Of a stretch of DNA of 64,000 nt, positions 27,910 through 36,971 are shown in pieces. Origin of the DNA: an uncultured Winogradskyella sp. (GTDB taxonomy: Bacteria; Bacteroidota; Bacteroidia; Flavobacteriales; Flavobacteriaceae); assembly GCF_947498005.1 (NCBI RefSeq), contig NZ_CANMIW010000003.1:124001-188000 (forward strand), in the 5' to 3' direction. Every line of letters starts with the position of its first letter. Position 1 is the first letter of the stretch. A model generated the notes under the pieces. The model searched no databases. It worked only from the letters and a program-made list of their open reading frames with translations, and was not told where the DNA came from. Both the position numbers and the translations under genes were made by a program.

Positions 27910-28974
27910 ATGAAAACACTAAATTTTAAATCCGCTTTAAAAAGTATGTTATTACCAATAATGGTATTAGCATTGATGGTAAACTTAACTGGTTGTGTAG
28001 AACAAACAGCTACAACCGACGAAAATGTAAATAGTGCTGAAGACACAAGTGAAGTTGTAAAAAGTACTATAGACTTAAAAGGAAAGAAAATAGGATATGC
28101 AACACCTTCATTAAATGCACCTTATTACCAAGCTTTATTACAGAGTATAAAAGCTAGTACAGAAAAAAATGGAATGACATTTTTGTCAGCTGATGGCCAA
28201 AATGATATAAACAAACAAATTGCTGCAGTAGAGGATTTAATAACCAAAGGCGTAGATGCTTTATTATTAAATCCTAAAGATCCAGATGCATTAGTAGGTG
28301 TAACTAAAATAGCTAAAGCAGCTGGGATTCCTGTATTTATTATCGATAGTTCTATTGATCCATCTGCGGATTTTGTAACCACTATTCAGTCAAATAATCA
28401 CGCAAATGGAGCTTTAGCAGGAGAATGGGCTGCTAAAAAGTTTGGAAATAAAAAAATGAATATAGCTTTATTAAGTGGTAATGCTGGTAATCCTGTAGGA
28501 AGAACACGTAAGCAAGGTTTATTAGAAGGTATTACAGAAGAACAACTAAGAACACAAGGAAAAATTAATTTAGATGTAAGAACGCAGATGTATACCGAGT
28601 GGTCGTATGCTGGTGGTTTAAAAGCAATGGAAGATGTTTTAGTTGCCCATCCTGATATTAATGTAGTTATTACAGAGTCTGATGTTTGTGTATTAGGTGC
28701 TATTAAAGCAATTAAGCAAGCCGGAAAAACTGATGATATTTTAATTGTAGCAGGAGCTGATGGACAAAAAGAAGCTATAAAATATATAATGGATACAGAT
28801 TTTTACGGTTGCACAGCAATGAATAGTCCAGTTCAAATTGGCAAAAATGCTGTTGAATACGCTATTCAATATATGAATGGAAAAAGAGATTTTCCTAAAA
28901 CCTCATTTACACCACCATTATTAATCACTAAAGAAAACGCAGCAAAGTATTACAACCCAAAAGCATTATTTTAA
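27910..28974 (+). CDS. sugar ABC transporter substrate-binding lipoprotein (RbsB-like)
   Basis: A 354-residue periplasmic binding protein of the type I sugar family (Peripla_BP_4). A lipoprotein signal with lipobox LTGC places the lipidated Cys at residue 29. The binding-protein core starts at DLKGKKIGYATPSLNAPYYQ. Later landmarks are NDINKQIAAVEDLITKGVDALLLNP and GADGQKEAIKYI. It delivers a sugar or polyol to the permease and ATPase encoded directly downstream. The exact ligand cannot be read from sequence; the dehydrogenase and kinase genes in the operon point to a hexitol or pentitol. Confidence 0.93.
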   Translation: MKTLNFKSALKSMLLPIMVLALMVNLTGCVEQTATTDENVNSAEDTSEVVKSTIDLKGKKIGYATPSLNAPYYQALLQSIKASTEKNGMTFLSADGQNDINKQIAAVEDLITKGVDALLLNPKDPDALVGVTKIAKAAGIPVFIIDSSIDPSADFVTTIQSNNHANGALAGEWAAKKFGNKKMNIALLSGNAGNPVGRTRKQGLLEGITEEQLRTQGKINLDVRTQMYTEWSYAGGLKAMEDVLVAHPDINVVITESDVCVLGAIKAIKQAGKTDDILIVAGADGQKEAIKYIMDTDFYGCTAMNSPVQIGKNAVEYAIQYMNGKRDFPKTSFTPPLLITKENAAKYYNPKALF

Positions 28975-28991
28975 TATAAAACTTATTTGAT

Positions 28992-30506
28992 ATGAATAAT
29001 TCAGAAAGTGAATACCGAGTTGAAATGACCGGAATATCAAAGAGTTTTGGTGTTGTTTCAGTACTCGAAAATGTAAATTTAAAAGTAGAGCACGGAGAAA
29101 TCCATGCTTTACTTGGCGAAAATGGAGCTGGCAAATCAACATTGGTAAAAATATTAAGTGGTGTCCATCAAAAAGACGGTGGCAAAGTATTGCTTAATGG
29201 AAAAGAAATTAATCCTAAAAACACCCACGACGGGCAGGTTTTAGGTATTAGCGTAGTATATCAAGAGCTATCTTTAGTAAATGATTTATCAGTTGCAGAA
29301 AATATTTATTTACACAAATTAGGTGCAAGTAAATTTTGGATGAACTGGAAACAACTCATTAAAGATGCACAAGAACTAATCGACTCTTTAGGTTTTGAAA
29401 TTGATGCTTCCGCAAAAGTGCGAGAATTAAGTATTGTTCAAAAACAAGTCGTAGAAATTGCAAAAGCATTATCAGAAGACACTAAAGTTCTCATTTTAGA
29501 TGAACCAACTACTGTTTTTGACCCTACTGACACTCAAAAATTATTCGACAACCTATTCAGACTAAAAGAAAAAGGAATCTCAATTATTTACATTTCTCAT
29601 CATTTAGAAGAAATATTTAAAATTGCAGACTCTGTTACCGTTCTAAGAGATGGACTTGATACAGGAAGTATGTCAACAGCAGAAACAAACACTGATGGCG
29701 TAATTAGATTAATGATTGGTAGAGAGCTTACTGACTTATATCCTAAACGTGATGCGAAAATCGGTAATAATCCTATTTTCGAAGTTAAAAATTTAACAGC
29801 AAGAGATAACCTAGTTCATAATGTTTCTTTTAATGTTAAACCAGGGGAAGTACTTGGAATTGCTGGTTTAGGGGGAAGTGGGAGAACAGAAACAGCAAAA
29901 CTTATTTTTGGAGCAGACAAGAAAAAGTCTGGAATTTTAATGTTAGATGGTAAAGAAATAAAAACTAAATCACCTGTAGATGCGGTTGCTCAAGAGATTG
30001 GTTTTGTTTCAGAAGACCGAAAAGAAGAAGGAGTCTTTTTACCGTTATCTATAAGAAGAAATATAAGTGTTACTAGCTTTAGATCTATTTCCGGTAAACT
30101 AGGCTTTATTAATACAGATAAAGAGTATAAAAAAGTTTTAGGTCTAATAGATAAGTTAAACATTAAGGCTCCAAACTCCGAGGTTGATGTTAAAAATCTA
30201 TCTGGTGGAAATCAGCAAAAAGTAGCCTTAGCAAAATGGTTAAGTATTGATAGTAAGATAATTCTTATTGATGAACCAACTCGTGGTGTAGATGTTGGTG
30301 CAAAAGTAGAAATTTACAACCTAATTAACGAAGTCGCTAAGAAAGGGGTTGGCGTAATAGTTATTTCTTCAGATATGCCAGAAATAATGGGGATTTCAGA
30401 CAGGATACTTGTAATGCATAAAGGTACTATTTATGGAGAATTAGCAAAAGAGAAATTCTCTGAAGAAAATATTTTGCGCTATTCTATTGGAGAACCAATT
30501 AAATAA
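28992..30506 (+). CDS. sugar ABC transporter ATP-binding protein, double ATPase (RbsA-like)
   Basis: A 504-residue cytosolic ATPase with two nucleotide-binding domains. The first has Walker A GENGAGKST (42-50), a degenerate signature (ELSIVQKQVVEIAKAL) and LDEPTTVFDP. The second has a weak Walker A (GLGGSGRTE) and a canonical signature LSGGNQQKVALAKWL with IDEPTRGVDVGA. This asymmetric pattern is normal for RbsA/MglA/XylG proteins. It sits 17 bases after the binding protein and 23 before the permease. Confidence 0.95.
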   Translation: MNNSESEYRVEMTGISKSFGVVSVLENVNLKVEHGEIHALLGENGAGKSTLVKILSGVHQKDGGKVLLNGKEINPKNTHDGQVLGISVVYQELSLVNDLSVAENIYLHKLGASKFWMNWKQLIKDAQELIDSLGFEIDASAKVRELSIVQKQVVEIAKALSEDTKVLILDEPTTVFDPTDTQKLFDNLFRLKEKGISIIYISHHLEEIFKIADSVTVLRDGLDTGSMSTAETNTDGVIRLMIGRELTDLYPKRDAKIGNNPIFEVKNLTARDNLVHNVSFNVKPGEVLGIAGLGGSGRTETAKLIFGADKKKSGILMLDGKEIKTKSPVDAVAQEIGFVSEDRKEEGVFLPLSIRRNISVTSFRSISGKLGFINTDKEYKKVLGLIDKLNIKAPNSEVDVKNLSGGNQQKVALAKWLSIDSKIILIDEPTRGVDVGAKVEIYNLINEVAKKGVGVIVISSDMPEIMGISDRILVMHKGTIYGELAKEKFSEENILRYSIGEPIK

Positions 30507-30529
30507 TAATTCATTAAATAAACGAAATT

Positions 30530-31498
30530 ATGGCTTTAACTATAAAAGAACAATTTAGTAGTCCTGGTGGCATACTAAAGTTTTTAATAAAATATAATAC
30601 AATATTTATTTTCATATTACTGGTTGTTTTTTCAGCAGTAATATCAGATGTGTTTTTTACATCAGTAAATTTATCTAACTTATTAAAACAAGTTTCAGGT
30701 ATTGGAATAATTAGTATAGGTATGCTAATTGTTATTTTAACTGGTGGTATTGATTTATCCGTAGGATCTATGGTAGCATTGTTAGCTGTTACATTTGCTA
30801 TATTAGTCAATACAGTTGTCTTACCTATTGCAATTGTACTTACCATTATAATAGGATTTTCATTAGGCAGTGTTGCTGGTTATCTCGTTGCTTTTCAAAA
30901 AATGGCACCATTTATAGCCACATTAGCACTTATGACTGTTGCTCGTGGCTTAGGTTTTATTTATTCAAAAGGTTCACCAATTACTTTTAAGACACCTGGA
31001 GGAGAATTCATGTCTAATTTTGCAAATAATTCTATTTTAGGTATTCCAAATATTGCTCTTGTATTTTTCATTATCGTAGCTTTTGCCGCTGTGATGTTAA
31101 GATTTAATGTCTTCGGACGACTCATTATAGCGATGGGAAGTAACGAAGAAGCTTCACGATTATCTGGTATCAAAGTAAATAAATATAAATTTTTAGTTTA
31201 TGCTATTTCTGGCTCATTAGCTGCAATTGCAGCAATTATTGTTGCTTCTAGAACAAATTTAGGATCCCCAAATATGGGTATGGCATGGGAATTAGATGCT
31301 ATAGCTGCTGTTGTTATTGGTGGTGCTAGTCTAAATGGAGGTAAAGGATCTGCTATAAATACTTTAATGGGTGTTTTAATTTTAGGTCTCATAGGAAATA
31401 TACTTAATTTATTAAATGTACCATCTTATCCGCAACAAGTTGTAAAAGGGGCAATTATAATTTTTGCAGTGTTATTGCAACGTTTTGACAATAAATAA
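30530..31498 (+). CDS. sugar ABC transporter permease (RbsC-like)
   Basis: A 322-residue inner-membrane permease of the BPD_transp_2 family. About eight to ten hydrophobic helices and the signature stretch ILTGGIDLSVGSMVAL are visible, followed by GSNEEASRLSGIKVNKYK (the cytosolic coupling loop) and AAVVIGGASLNGGKGS. It forms the membrane channel with the upstream ATPase. Confidence 0.95.
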   Translation: MALTIKEQFSSPGGILKFLIKYNTIFIFILLVVFSAVISDVFFTSVNLSNLLKQVSGIGIISIGMLIVILTGGIDLSVGSMVALLAVTFAILVNTVVLPIAIVLTIIIGFSLGSVAGYLVAFQKMAPFIATLALMTVARGLGFIYSKGSPITFKTPGGEFMSNFANNSILGIPNIALVFFIIVAFAAVMLRFNVFGRLIIAMGSNEEASRLSGIKVNKYKFLVYAISGSLAAIAAIIVASRTNLGSPNMGMAWELDAIAAVVIGGASLNGGKGSAINTLMGVLILGLIGNILNLLNVPSYPQQVVKGAIIIFAVLLQRFDNK

Positions 31499-31522
31499 CT
31501 TTTAATTATTCAAGAATTCTCA

Positions 31523-33019
31523 ATGAAAAATTTTAAATTAAACAATCAAAATATATCTCAATTTAGCGAGATCGTTTCTATCCCTAAGTATGATAGATCT
31601 AAAGTAAAAACAGGGATAGTTCATGTTGGTGTTGGTGGCTTTCATAGAGCACATCAGGCACTTTACACAGATCAATTATTACACGATAATTCTGTTACTG
31701 ATTGGGGAATTTGCGGTGTAGCTTTATTAGACTTTGATCAAAAAATATATAATACGCTTAAAGACCAAGATGGATTATATACTTTAATACTAAAAGAACT
31801 AGACGGTTCATTAACTAGACGTGTAATAGGTTCTATCGTAGAGTATTTATATGCTCCAGAAAACCCAATGGTTGTTATTGAAAAAATGGCGCATCCAGAT
31901 GTAAAAATAATTTCTCTAACTATTACAGAAGGCGGTTATAATTATAATGAATCGACAGGAGAATTTGAGTTTAAAAACCCAAATATTATACACGATCTTG
32001 ATAATCCAAAAGCTCCAAAAACAATTTTTGGATTTTTAACTCAAGCCTTAAAATTAAGGAAAGAAACAGATAGAAGTGGTGTAACTATTCAATCTTGTGA
32101 TAATATTCAAGGAAATGGTCACATTACTAAAAAAATGGTTTTAAGTTATATTGAGGTTGCTGCCCCAGAAATTCTGACTTGGGTTAAAAACAATGTCTCT
32201 TTTCCAAACAGTATGGTAGACAGGATAACACCTGTAACTTCGCCATTAGATATATCCAAACTAAAAGAAGATACTGGTATTGAAGATGAATGGCCAGTTG
32301 TTTGCGAACCATTTAAGCAATGGGTTATCGAAGATAATTTTATTGCTGGTAGACCACAATGGGAAAATGTAGAAGCGCAATTTGTTAAAAATGTAGAGCC
32401 TTATGAAAAAATGAAGTTAAGTTTACTTAATGCTGGTCATTCAATTTTAGGGATTTTGGGAGCTTTAATGGGGTATACTACTATTGATGAGTCCGTTAGT
32501 AATGCATCAATTAGTAATTTTCTAAGAATTTATATGGGTAACGAAGTGACTCCCACCTTAGACAATTTAAATGGTATTAATCTTAAAAACTACAAACATT
32601 CATTAGTGCAGCGTTTTGGAAATGAATACATAAAAGATCAGATTGATAGAATTTGTTCCCAAAGTTCTGCTAAAATCCCAATATTTATTATACCAACTAT
32701 AAAATCCCAATTAAAATATAAAGGAAGTATTAAGCATGCAGCTTTTTTGATTGCTGCATGGGCAAAATATAGTTTAGGTAAAAATCAATATGGAAAAGAA
32801 TTGAACATTATTGATGTTATGAAAGAGTCATTAAATGAAAAAGCAATATTAGCAAAAGAAAAACCTGAAGAGTTTTTAGAATTAGAAACCATTTTTTCAA
32901 ATCTAAAAAACGATCCGATTTTTGTCAGCACATATACAAATGCTTACAAAAATATTTCAGCGTATGGCATACAAAAAAGTATAATAGATATTAACAGTAC
33001 TATATTAAACGAAATATAA
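31523..33019 (+). CDS. mannitol dehydrogenase family polyol oxidoreductase
   Basis: A 498-residue NAD-dependent long-chain polyol dehydrogenase or hexuronate reductase. The N-terminal Rossmann segment is KTGIVHVGVGGFHRAHQALY. The C-terminal catalytic region has the K-x4-N-x2-H signature in KLSLLNAGH, at about residue 295. Known members oxidise mannitol, sorbitol or arabinitol to the ketose, or reduce fructuronate. With a fructokinase-type gene immediately behind it, oxidation of an imported hexitol to fructose is the most economical reading. Confidence 0.92.
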   Translation: MKNFKLNNQNISQFSEIVSIPKYDRSKVKTGIVHVGVGGFHRAHQALYTDQLLHDNSVTDWGICGVALLDFDQKIYNTLKDQDGLYTLILKELDGSLTRRVIGSIVEYLYAPENPMVVIEKMAHPDVKIISLTITEGGYNYNESTGEFEFKNPNIIHDLDNPKAPKTIFGFLTQALKLRKETDRSGVTIQSCDNIQGNGHITKKMVLSYIEVAAPEILTWVKNNVSFPNSMVDRITPVTSPLDISKLKEDTGIEDEWPVVCEPFKQWVIEDNFIAGRPQWENVEAQFVKNVEPYEKMKLSLLNAGHSILGILGALMGYTTIDESVSNASISNFLRIYMGNEVTPTLDNLNGINLKNYKHSLVQRFGNEYIKDQIDRICSQSSAKIPIFIIPTIKSQLKYKGSIKHAAFLIAAWAKYSLGKNQYGKELNIIDVMKESLNEKAILAKEKPEEFLELETIFSNLKNDPIFVSTYTNAYKNISAYGIQKSIIDINSTILNEI

Positions 33020-33904
33020 ATGAAAGACTTGGTTTGTTATGGAGAAGTGCTCTGGGATGTATTTCCAAAGCATAAAAAAATTGGAGGAGCTCCATTAAAT
33101 GTTGCCATACGGTTACAATCACTAGGTAACAATGTTGAAATAATTAGTTGTATTGGTAAAGATAAAAGAGGGGATAAAATAAATACGTTTTTATTAGATC
33201 AAGGTATAAATACCGATAATTTACAGGTTAATGAGAAGTTAAAAACAGGAAATGTAAAAGTTATACTGAACCAAAAAGGTTCGGCTTCTTACGACATAAA
33301 ATTTCCGAGAGCGTGGGATAATATTCAATTAACAGAAAGTGCAAAACATAGCGTAAAAAATGCAGATGCCTTTATTTATGGTAGTTTGGTTGCAAGAGAT
33401 GATACATCTAGAAACACATTATATCAGTTATTAAAAATAGCTAAATATAAAATATTCGATATAAATTTAAGAGAACCTTATTACACTATTGATTTATTAA
33501 AATATTTAATGAATGAAGCAGATTTTATTAAATTTAATGATGACGAAATTTTTGAAATTGGCAAAGCTTTAAATTCAAAAACGCATTCTTTAGAACAAAA
33601 TATAAAATACATAGCCTCGATTACAAATACACAATCTATTTGTGTTACCAAAGGTAAACATGGGGCTATTCTTTATTATAACGAAAAATTTTACTATAAC
33701 AGTGGTTACCAAATTGAAGTTATAGATACAGTAGGTGCGGGAGACTCTTTCTTAGCAACTTTAGTTGATTATTTAATAAACAGTAAGAATCCTCAAGAAG
33801 CGATTAACATTGCTTGCGCTGTTGGTGCATTAGTAGCAGGAAGTGAAGGGGCTAACCCCAAATTAAATTTAGAAATTATCAATAAATTTGTTAATCAAAA
33901 CTGA
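33020..33904 (+). CDS. PfkB-family carbohydrate kinase, probable fructokinase
   Basis: A 294-residue kinase with the two PfkB signatures: an N-terminal Gly-rich segment (GEVLWDVFPKHKKIGGAPLN) and DTVGAGDSF near 237-245, whose Asp is the catalytic base. The IGGAPLNVAIRLQSLG pattern favours fructose over ribose. Its ATG directly abuts the dehydrogenase stop codon, so translation is probably coupled. Last gene of the operon. It would convert the ketose made upstream into fructose 6-phosphate. Confidence 0.9.
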   Translation: MKDLVCYGEVLWDVFPKHKKIGGAPLNVAIRLQSLGNNVEIISCIGKDKRGDKINTFLLDQGINTDNLQVNEKLKTGNVKVILNQKGSASYDIKFPRAWDNIQLTESAKHSVKNADAFIYGSLVARDDTSRNTLYQLLKIAKYKIFDINLREPYYTIDLLKYLMNEADFIKFNDDEIFEIGKALNSKTHSLEQNIKYIASITNTQSICVTKGKHGAILYYNEKFYYNSGYQIEVIDTVGAGDSFLATLVDYLINSKNPQEAINIACAVGALVAGSEGANPKLNLEIINKFVNQN

Positions 33905-34060
33905 ATTTTTAATAATTAACTATCTTCTATTTATTATACAAATTAGCTATTTCTTAATTAAAATATAAAGGAAGTAAAATAGAATGATGATAAAAACTAT
34001 ATTATAAAATTAATAATTTTTTACTTTAAAATTAATCCAACGTAAATAATAATAATAATA

Positions 34061-34090
34061 ACAATTCATCATACTTATCGTACAGTTCAG
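34061..34090 (+). promoter_or_regulatory. direct repeat resembling a LytTR-binding site
   Basis: ACAATTCAT (34061-34069) and ACAGTTCAG (34082-34090) are 21 bases apart, start to start. The second copy fits the published LytTR half-site [TA][AC][CA]GTTN[AG][TG] fully; the first differs by one base. A TATAAT lies at 34096-34101. The same pair with the same spacing recurs at 38407. Confidence 0.5.
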
Positions 34091-34161
34091 AATTATATAA
34101 TACACTTTCATTTACAGTTAACATATTTTTGACTAATATTAATATTTTTTTAGTTAGAATT

Positions 34162-35214
34162 ATGGAAAATATAAAAAGGAAAACTAGCAAAGGCAAGCAA
34201 GTATTTAGAGTATTGTTACTTCTTAGTACCTTTATTTCCTTATGGTTTGTCCCTTGGATATTATTAAAAGCATGGATTCTACCTTTACCAGAGACAGTTC
34301 AAGCGCAAGTAGAGCAATCATTGAGTTATGGGTTCGATGGTGTTATTGTATATGTAGATGAAGCCGGAAAACCACCAGCATTTTATACCGCAGGATATCA
34401 TAATACAAAAGAGAAAATACCTGCCAGACCTGATGCCTTATTCAAAATTGCGAGTATTAGTAAGTTGTACGTTGCTGTGTCCATTAGTCAATTAGTTAAC
34501 GAGGACCAAATTTCTTTGGATGAAACTGTAGCATATTATTTTCCTGAGCTTAAAGATAGAATAGAGAATTCAGATAAAATTACAGTGAGGATGATGGTTC
34601 AGCACCGAAGCGGCATTCCTAATTTTACTGATAATCCAGAGTATTGGGAAAACCAACCTAACACCAATATAGACGTGCTTAAATATGCGCTAGATCTACC
34701 AGAAAACTTTGAACCAGACCAAGAATACGGCTATTCTAATACCAATTATTTATTGCTTTCTAGAATAATTGAAAATGTAACAGGTCTTAACCGACAAGAC
34801 TATTTTAAAAAGAGAATTTTTACACCTCTTGGTCTCAATAATACGTTTGGTTCAATTAGTGAAGTGAAAAATTTGGATAACGTGATGAGTGGGTATTATG
34901 TTGGTTTAGATGACGATTTTAAAACAGAAGACCAAGGTATGATAGCCACAGCAGAAGATGTTGGGATATTCTTAAGAGCTTTAAATGATGGTAGCTTACT
35001 TAATGAGGAAGAAGTGAAAATTTACGCATCACTTTATGAATTTAATCATGGTGGATTGGCAGCTGGTTATCAATGTATGGCAGAATACCATAAAGATATT
35101 GATGCTGTAGTTATTCAATTTATGAATACAACGGATTTTGAAGGTTACCAATGGAATTTATTAGAAATAACACATAGTCGTGTTGTGAAAATTTTACGGA
35201 AGGCAAAGGAGTAA
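34162..35214 (+). CDS. membrane-anchored serine hydrolase (class C beta-lactamase fold)
   Basis: About 350 residues. I prefer the ATG at 34162 (MENIKRKTSKGKQ) to the in-frame TTG 11 codons upstream. An N-terminal hydrophobic segment (VLLLLSTFISLWFVPWILL) exports or anchors the enzyme. The catalytic S-x-x-K is in FKIASISKLY and the Y-x-N element in YGYSNTNYLL. The family includes peptidases, esterases and beta-lactamases, and the substrate is unknown. It is the first gene of a rightward block and has a LytTR-like direct repeat upstream. Two further members of this family lie at 43.9 and 46.7 kb. Confidence 0.87.
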   Translation: MENIKRKTSKGKQVFRVLLLLSTFISLWFVPWILLKAWILPLPETVQAQVEQSLSYGFDGVIVYVDEAGKPPAFYTAGYHNTKEKIPARPDALFKIASISKLYVAVSISQLVNEDQISLDETVAYYFPELKDRIENSDKITVRMMVQHRSGIPNFTDNPEYWENQPNTNIDVLKYALDLPENFEPDQEYGYSNTNYLLLSRIIENVTGLNRQDYFKKRIFTPLGLNNTFGSISEVKNLDNVMSGYYVGLDDDFKTEDQGMIATAEDVGIFLRALNDGSLLNEEEVKIYASLYEFNHGGLAAGYQCMAEYHKDIDAVVIQFMNTTDFEGYQWNLLEITHSRVVKILRKAKE

Positions 35215-35234
35215 AAGCACTATTTGTGCAACGC

Positions 35235-35260
35235 TGTAACAAATTTAGAAGTATCTCGTC
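35235..35260 (+). promoter_or_regulatory. ECF-type promoter candidate
   Basis: TGTAAC (35235-35240) and CGTC (35257-35260), separated by 16 bases, resemble the bipartite -35/-10 of ECF sigma factors. They lie 24 bases upstream of the CPBP gene. Confidence 0.35.
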
Positions 35261-35284
35261 GATTTATAAATAAATCAATCAATC

Positions 35285-36139
35285 ATGACAGAATCAATCG
35301 AAAGTAAATATAAAACCTGGAAAACAATTTTTATATTTCTCGGGCTTGTAATTGCATTAACTTCACCTTTTCATTATGCCATAGTCAATTTATATCCATC
35401 AAGAATCTATGTTGGAGCAATTATGTGGTGTCCTGCAATAGCTGCAATTATTACTTTAAAAATTAAAGGACGTAAAATTTCATCTTTAAACTGGAATTGG
35501 GGAGATTGGAAATATATACGATGGTCCTATTTTGTGCCTGCCGTATATGGCGTAATCACATATTTATTAATCTGGATTTTTGGATTCGGAAGCTTAGCTA
35601 ATGAAGACGTAATTACAGAATGGGGAAAAGAGCTTGGTTTGTTTGGCATAGGAACTTTAAGCCCAACAGCAATAACAATCATCGCTATTATTTTATTAGG
35701 CACTGTTGAAGTGATAAGAGCTTCGGCAACAACTTTAGGAGAAGAAATAGGATGGAGAGGATTTTTTATATATGAATTAAGAAAAGTACTGTCCTTTACT
35801 GGTGTTTCTATTTTTAGTGGAATTATATGGGCTGCGTGGCATTGGCCACTGTTGGTTTACTATAGTAGTAATGTGTTATTAGAATTCATAACATTCTTTA
35901 TTGTAATCATTTCTATGTCATTTGTTATGACTTACTACACTTTTAAATCTAAAAGCCTGTGGCCTGCCGTAATTTTTCACGCCGTAAGTAATGTCTATAT
36001 CCAAAAAATAATGCCTTCGCTAACCATAAAAGTAGAAGGAACTGAACATTGGCTTGGCGAAAACGGAATTATGTTCGCCATAGTAACCTTTGTTTTTGGG
36101 TTATACTTTTGGAGAAAGGCAGTAAAAGAGAATTTATAG
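35285..36139 (+). CDS. CPBP-family intramembrane protease (CAAX/Abi type)
   Basis: A 284-residue polytopic membrane protein with about eight helices. The three CPBP motifs are present: EEIGWRGFF near 155, AAWHWP near 190 and the late FHAVSN. This is the glutamate/histidine zinc-protease set of CAAX-like proteases. Bacterial members process membrane proteins or act in bacteriocin immunity. It sits in a co-directional set with the NmrA-like and alpha/beta-hydrolase genes. The start ATG follows an ATCA-rich leader. Confidence 0.88.
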   Translation: MTESIESKYKTWKTIFIFLGLVIALTSPFHYAIVNLYPSRIYVGAIMWCPAIAAIITLKIKGRKISSLNWNWGDWKYIRWSYFVPAVYGVITYLLIWIFGFGSLANEDVITEWGKELGLFGIGTLSPTAITIIAIILLGTVEVIRASATTLGEEIGWRGFFIYELRKVLSFTGVSIFSGIIWAAWHWPLLVYYSSNVLLEFITFFIVIISMSFVMTYYTFKSKSLWPAVIFHAVSNVYIQKIMPSLTIKVEGTEHWLGENGIMFAIVTFVFGLYFWRKAVKENL

Positions 36140-36194
36140 AAATAAAAATAGATCATCAATCAATCAATCAATCAATGAATCAATCAAAATCAGT

Positions 36195-36920
36195 ATGACA
36201 GTTTTAGTAGTAGGCGCAAGTGGTGCCACAGGACAAAAATTAGTAGAACAATTACGTCTTCAAAAACATAAAGTTAAAGTCATCGTTAGGTCACCAGAAA
36301 AATTACCAAAATCATGGCAAAACGATGCTCATATTCAAATAATTTCTGCAAGTGTTTTAGATTTAAGTGATAGCGAAATGTGCAATATTGTAAGGGGTTG
36401 TAATGCAGTGGCATCTTGCCTTGGACATAATCTAACGTGGAAAGGAATTTACGGACAACCAAGAAAATTGGTTACAGATGCTACAAAACGGTTATGCAAC
36501 GCCATAAAAGCAAACAATCCACAAACGCCAATAAAGTTTGTTCTAATGAACACTACGGGAAATAGAAATAGAGATCTCAATGAACCTATTTCATTTGCAC
36601 AAAAATGTGTCATTGGGTTGCTTCGTATATTATTACCACCTCATGTAGATAATGAAGCAGCAGCAGATTATTTAAGAACTGAAATTGGGCAAAATAATAC
36701 TGCAATAGAGTGGACAGCAGTGCGGCCAGACGGATTAATTAACGAAGACGAAGTCTCTGAATATGAGGTTTACAAGTCGCCAACACGAAGTGCCATTTTT
36801 AATGCCGGAAAAGTAAGTCGAATTAATGTAGGTCATTTTATGGCTAGTTTAATTACAGATGATAGCTTATGGGCAAAATGGAAAGGTCAGATACCTGTCA
36901 TTTATAGTGCATCACATTAG
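36195..36920 (+). CDS. NmrA/SDR-like NAD(P)-binding protein
   Basis: A 241-residue atypical SDR with the nucleotide-binding motif GASGATGQ at 7-14. It has no typical Y-x3-K pair, as in NmrA-like sensors and NAD(P)-binding reductases. Visible landmarks are VKVIVRSPEKLP, ASCLGHNLTW and RPDGLINEDE. It could be a redox sensor or a quinone/flavin reductase. It follows the CPBP gene by 55 bases, in a leader made of tandem ATCA units. A longer relative lies at 45.8 kb. Confidence 0.8.
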   Translation: MTVLVVGASGATGQKLVEQLRLQKHKVKVIVRSPEKLPKSWQNDAHIQIISASVLDLSDSEMCNIVRGCNAVASCLGHNLTWKGIYGQPRKLVTDATKRLCNAIKANNPQTPIKFVLMNTTGNRNRDLNEPISFAQKCVIGLLRILLPPHVDNEAAADYLRTEIGQNNTAIEWTAVRPDGLINEDEVSEYEVYKSPTRSAIFNAGKVSRINVGHFMASLITDDSLWAKWKGQIPVIYSASH

Positions 36921-36971
36921 GTATTATATATCAATCAATAAGAATTTATCAATCAACAAATTAAATCAATC

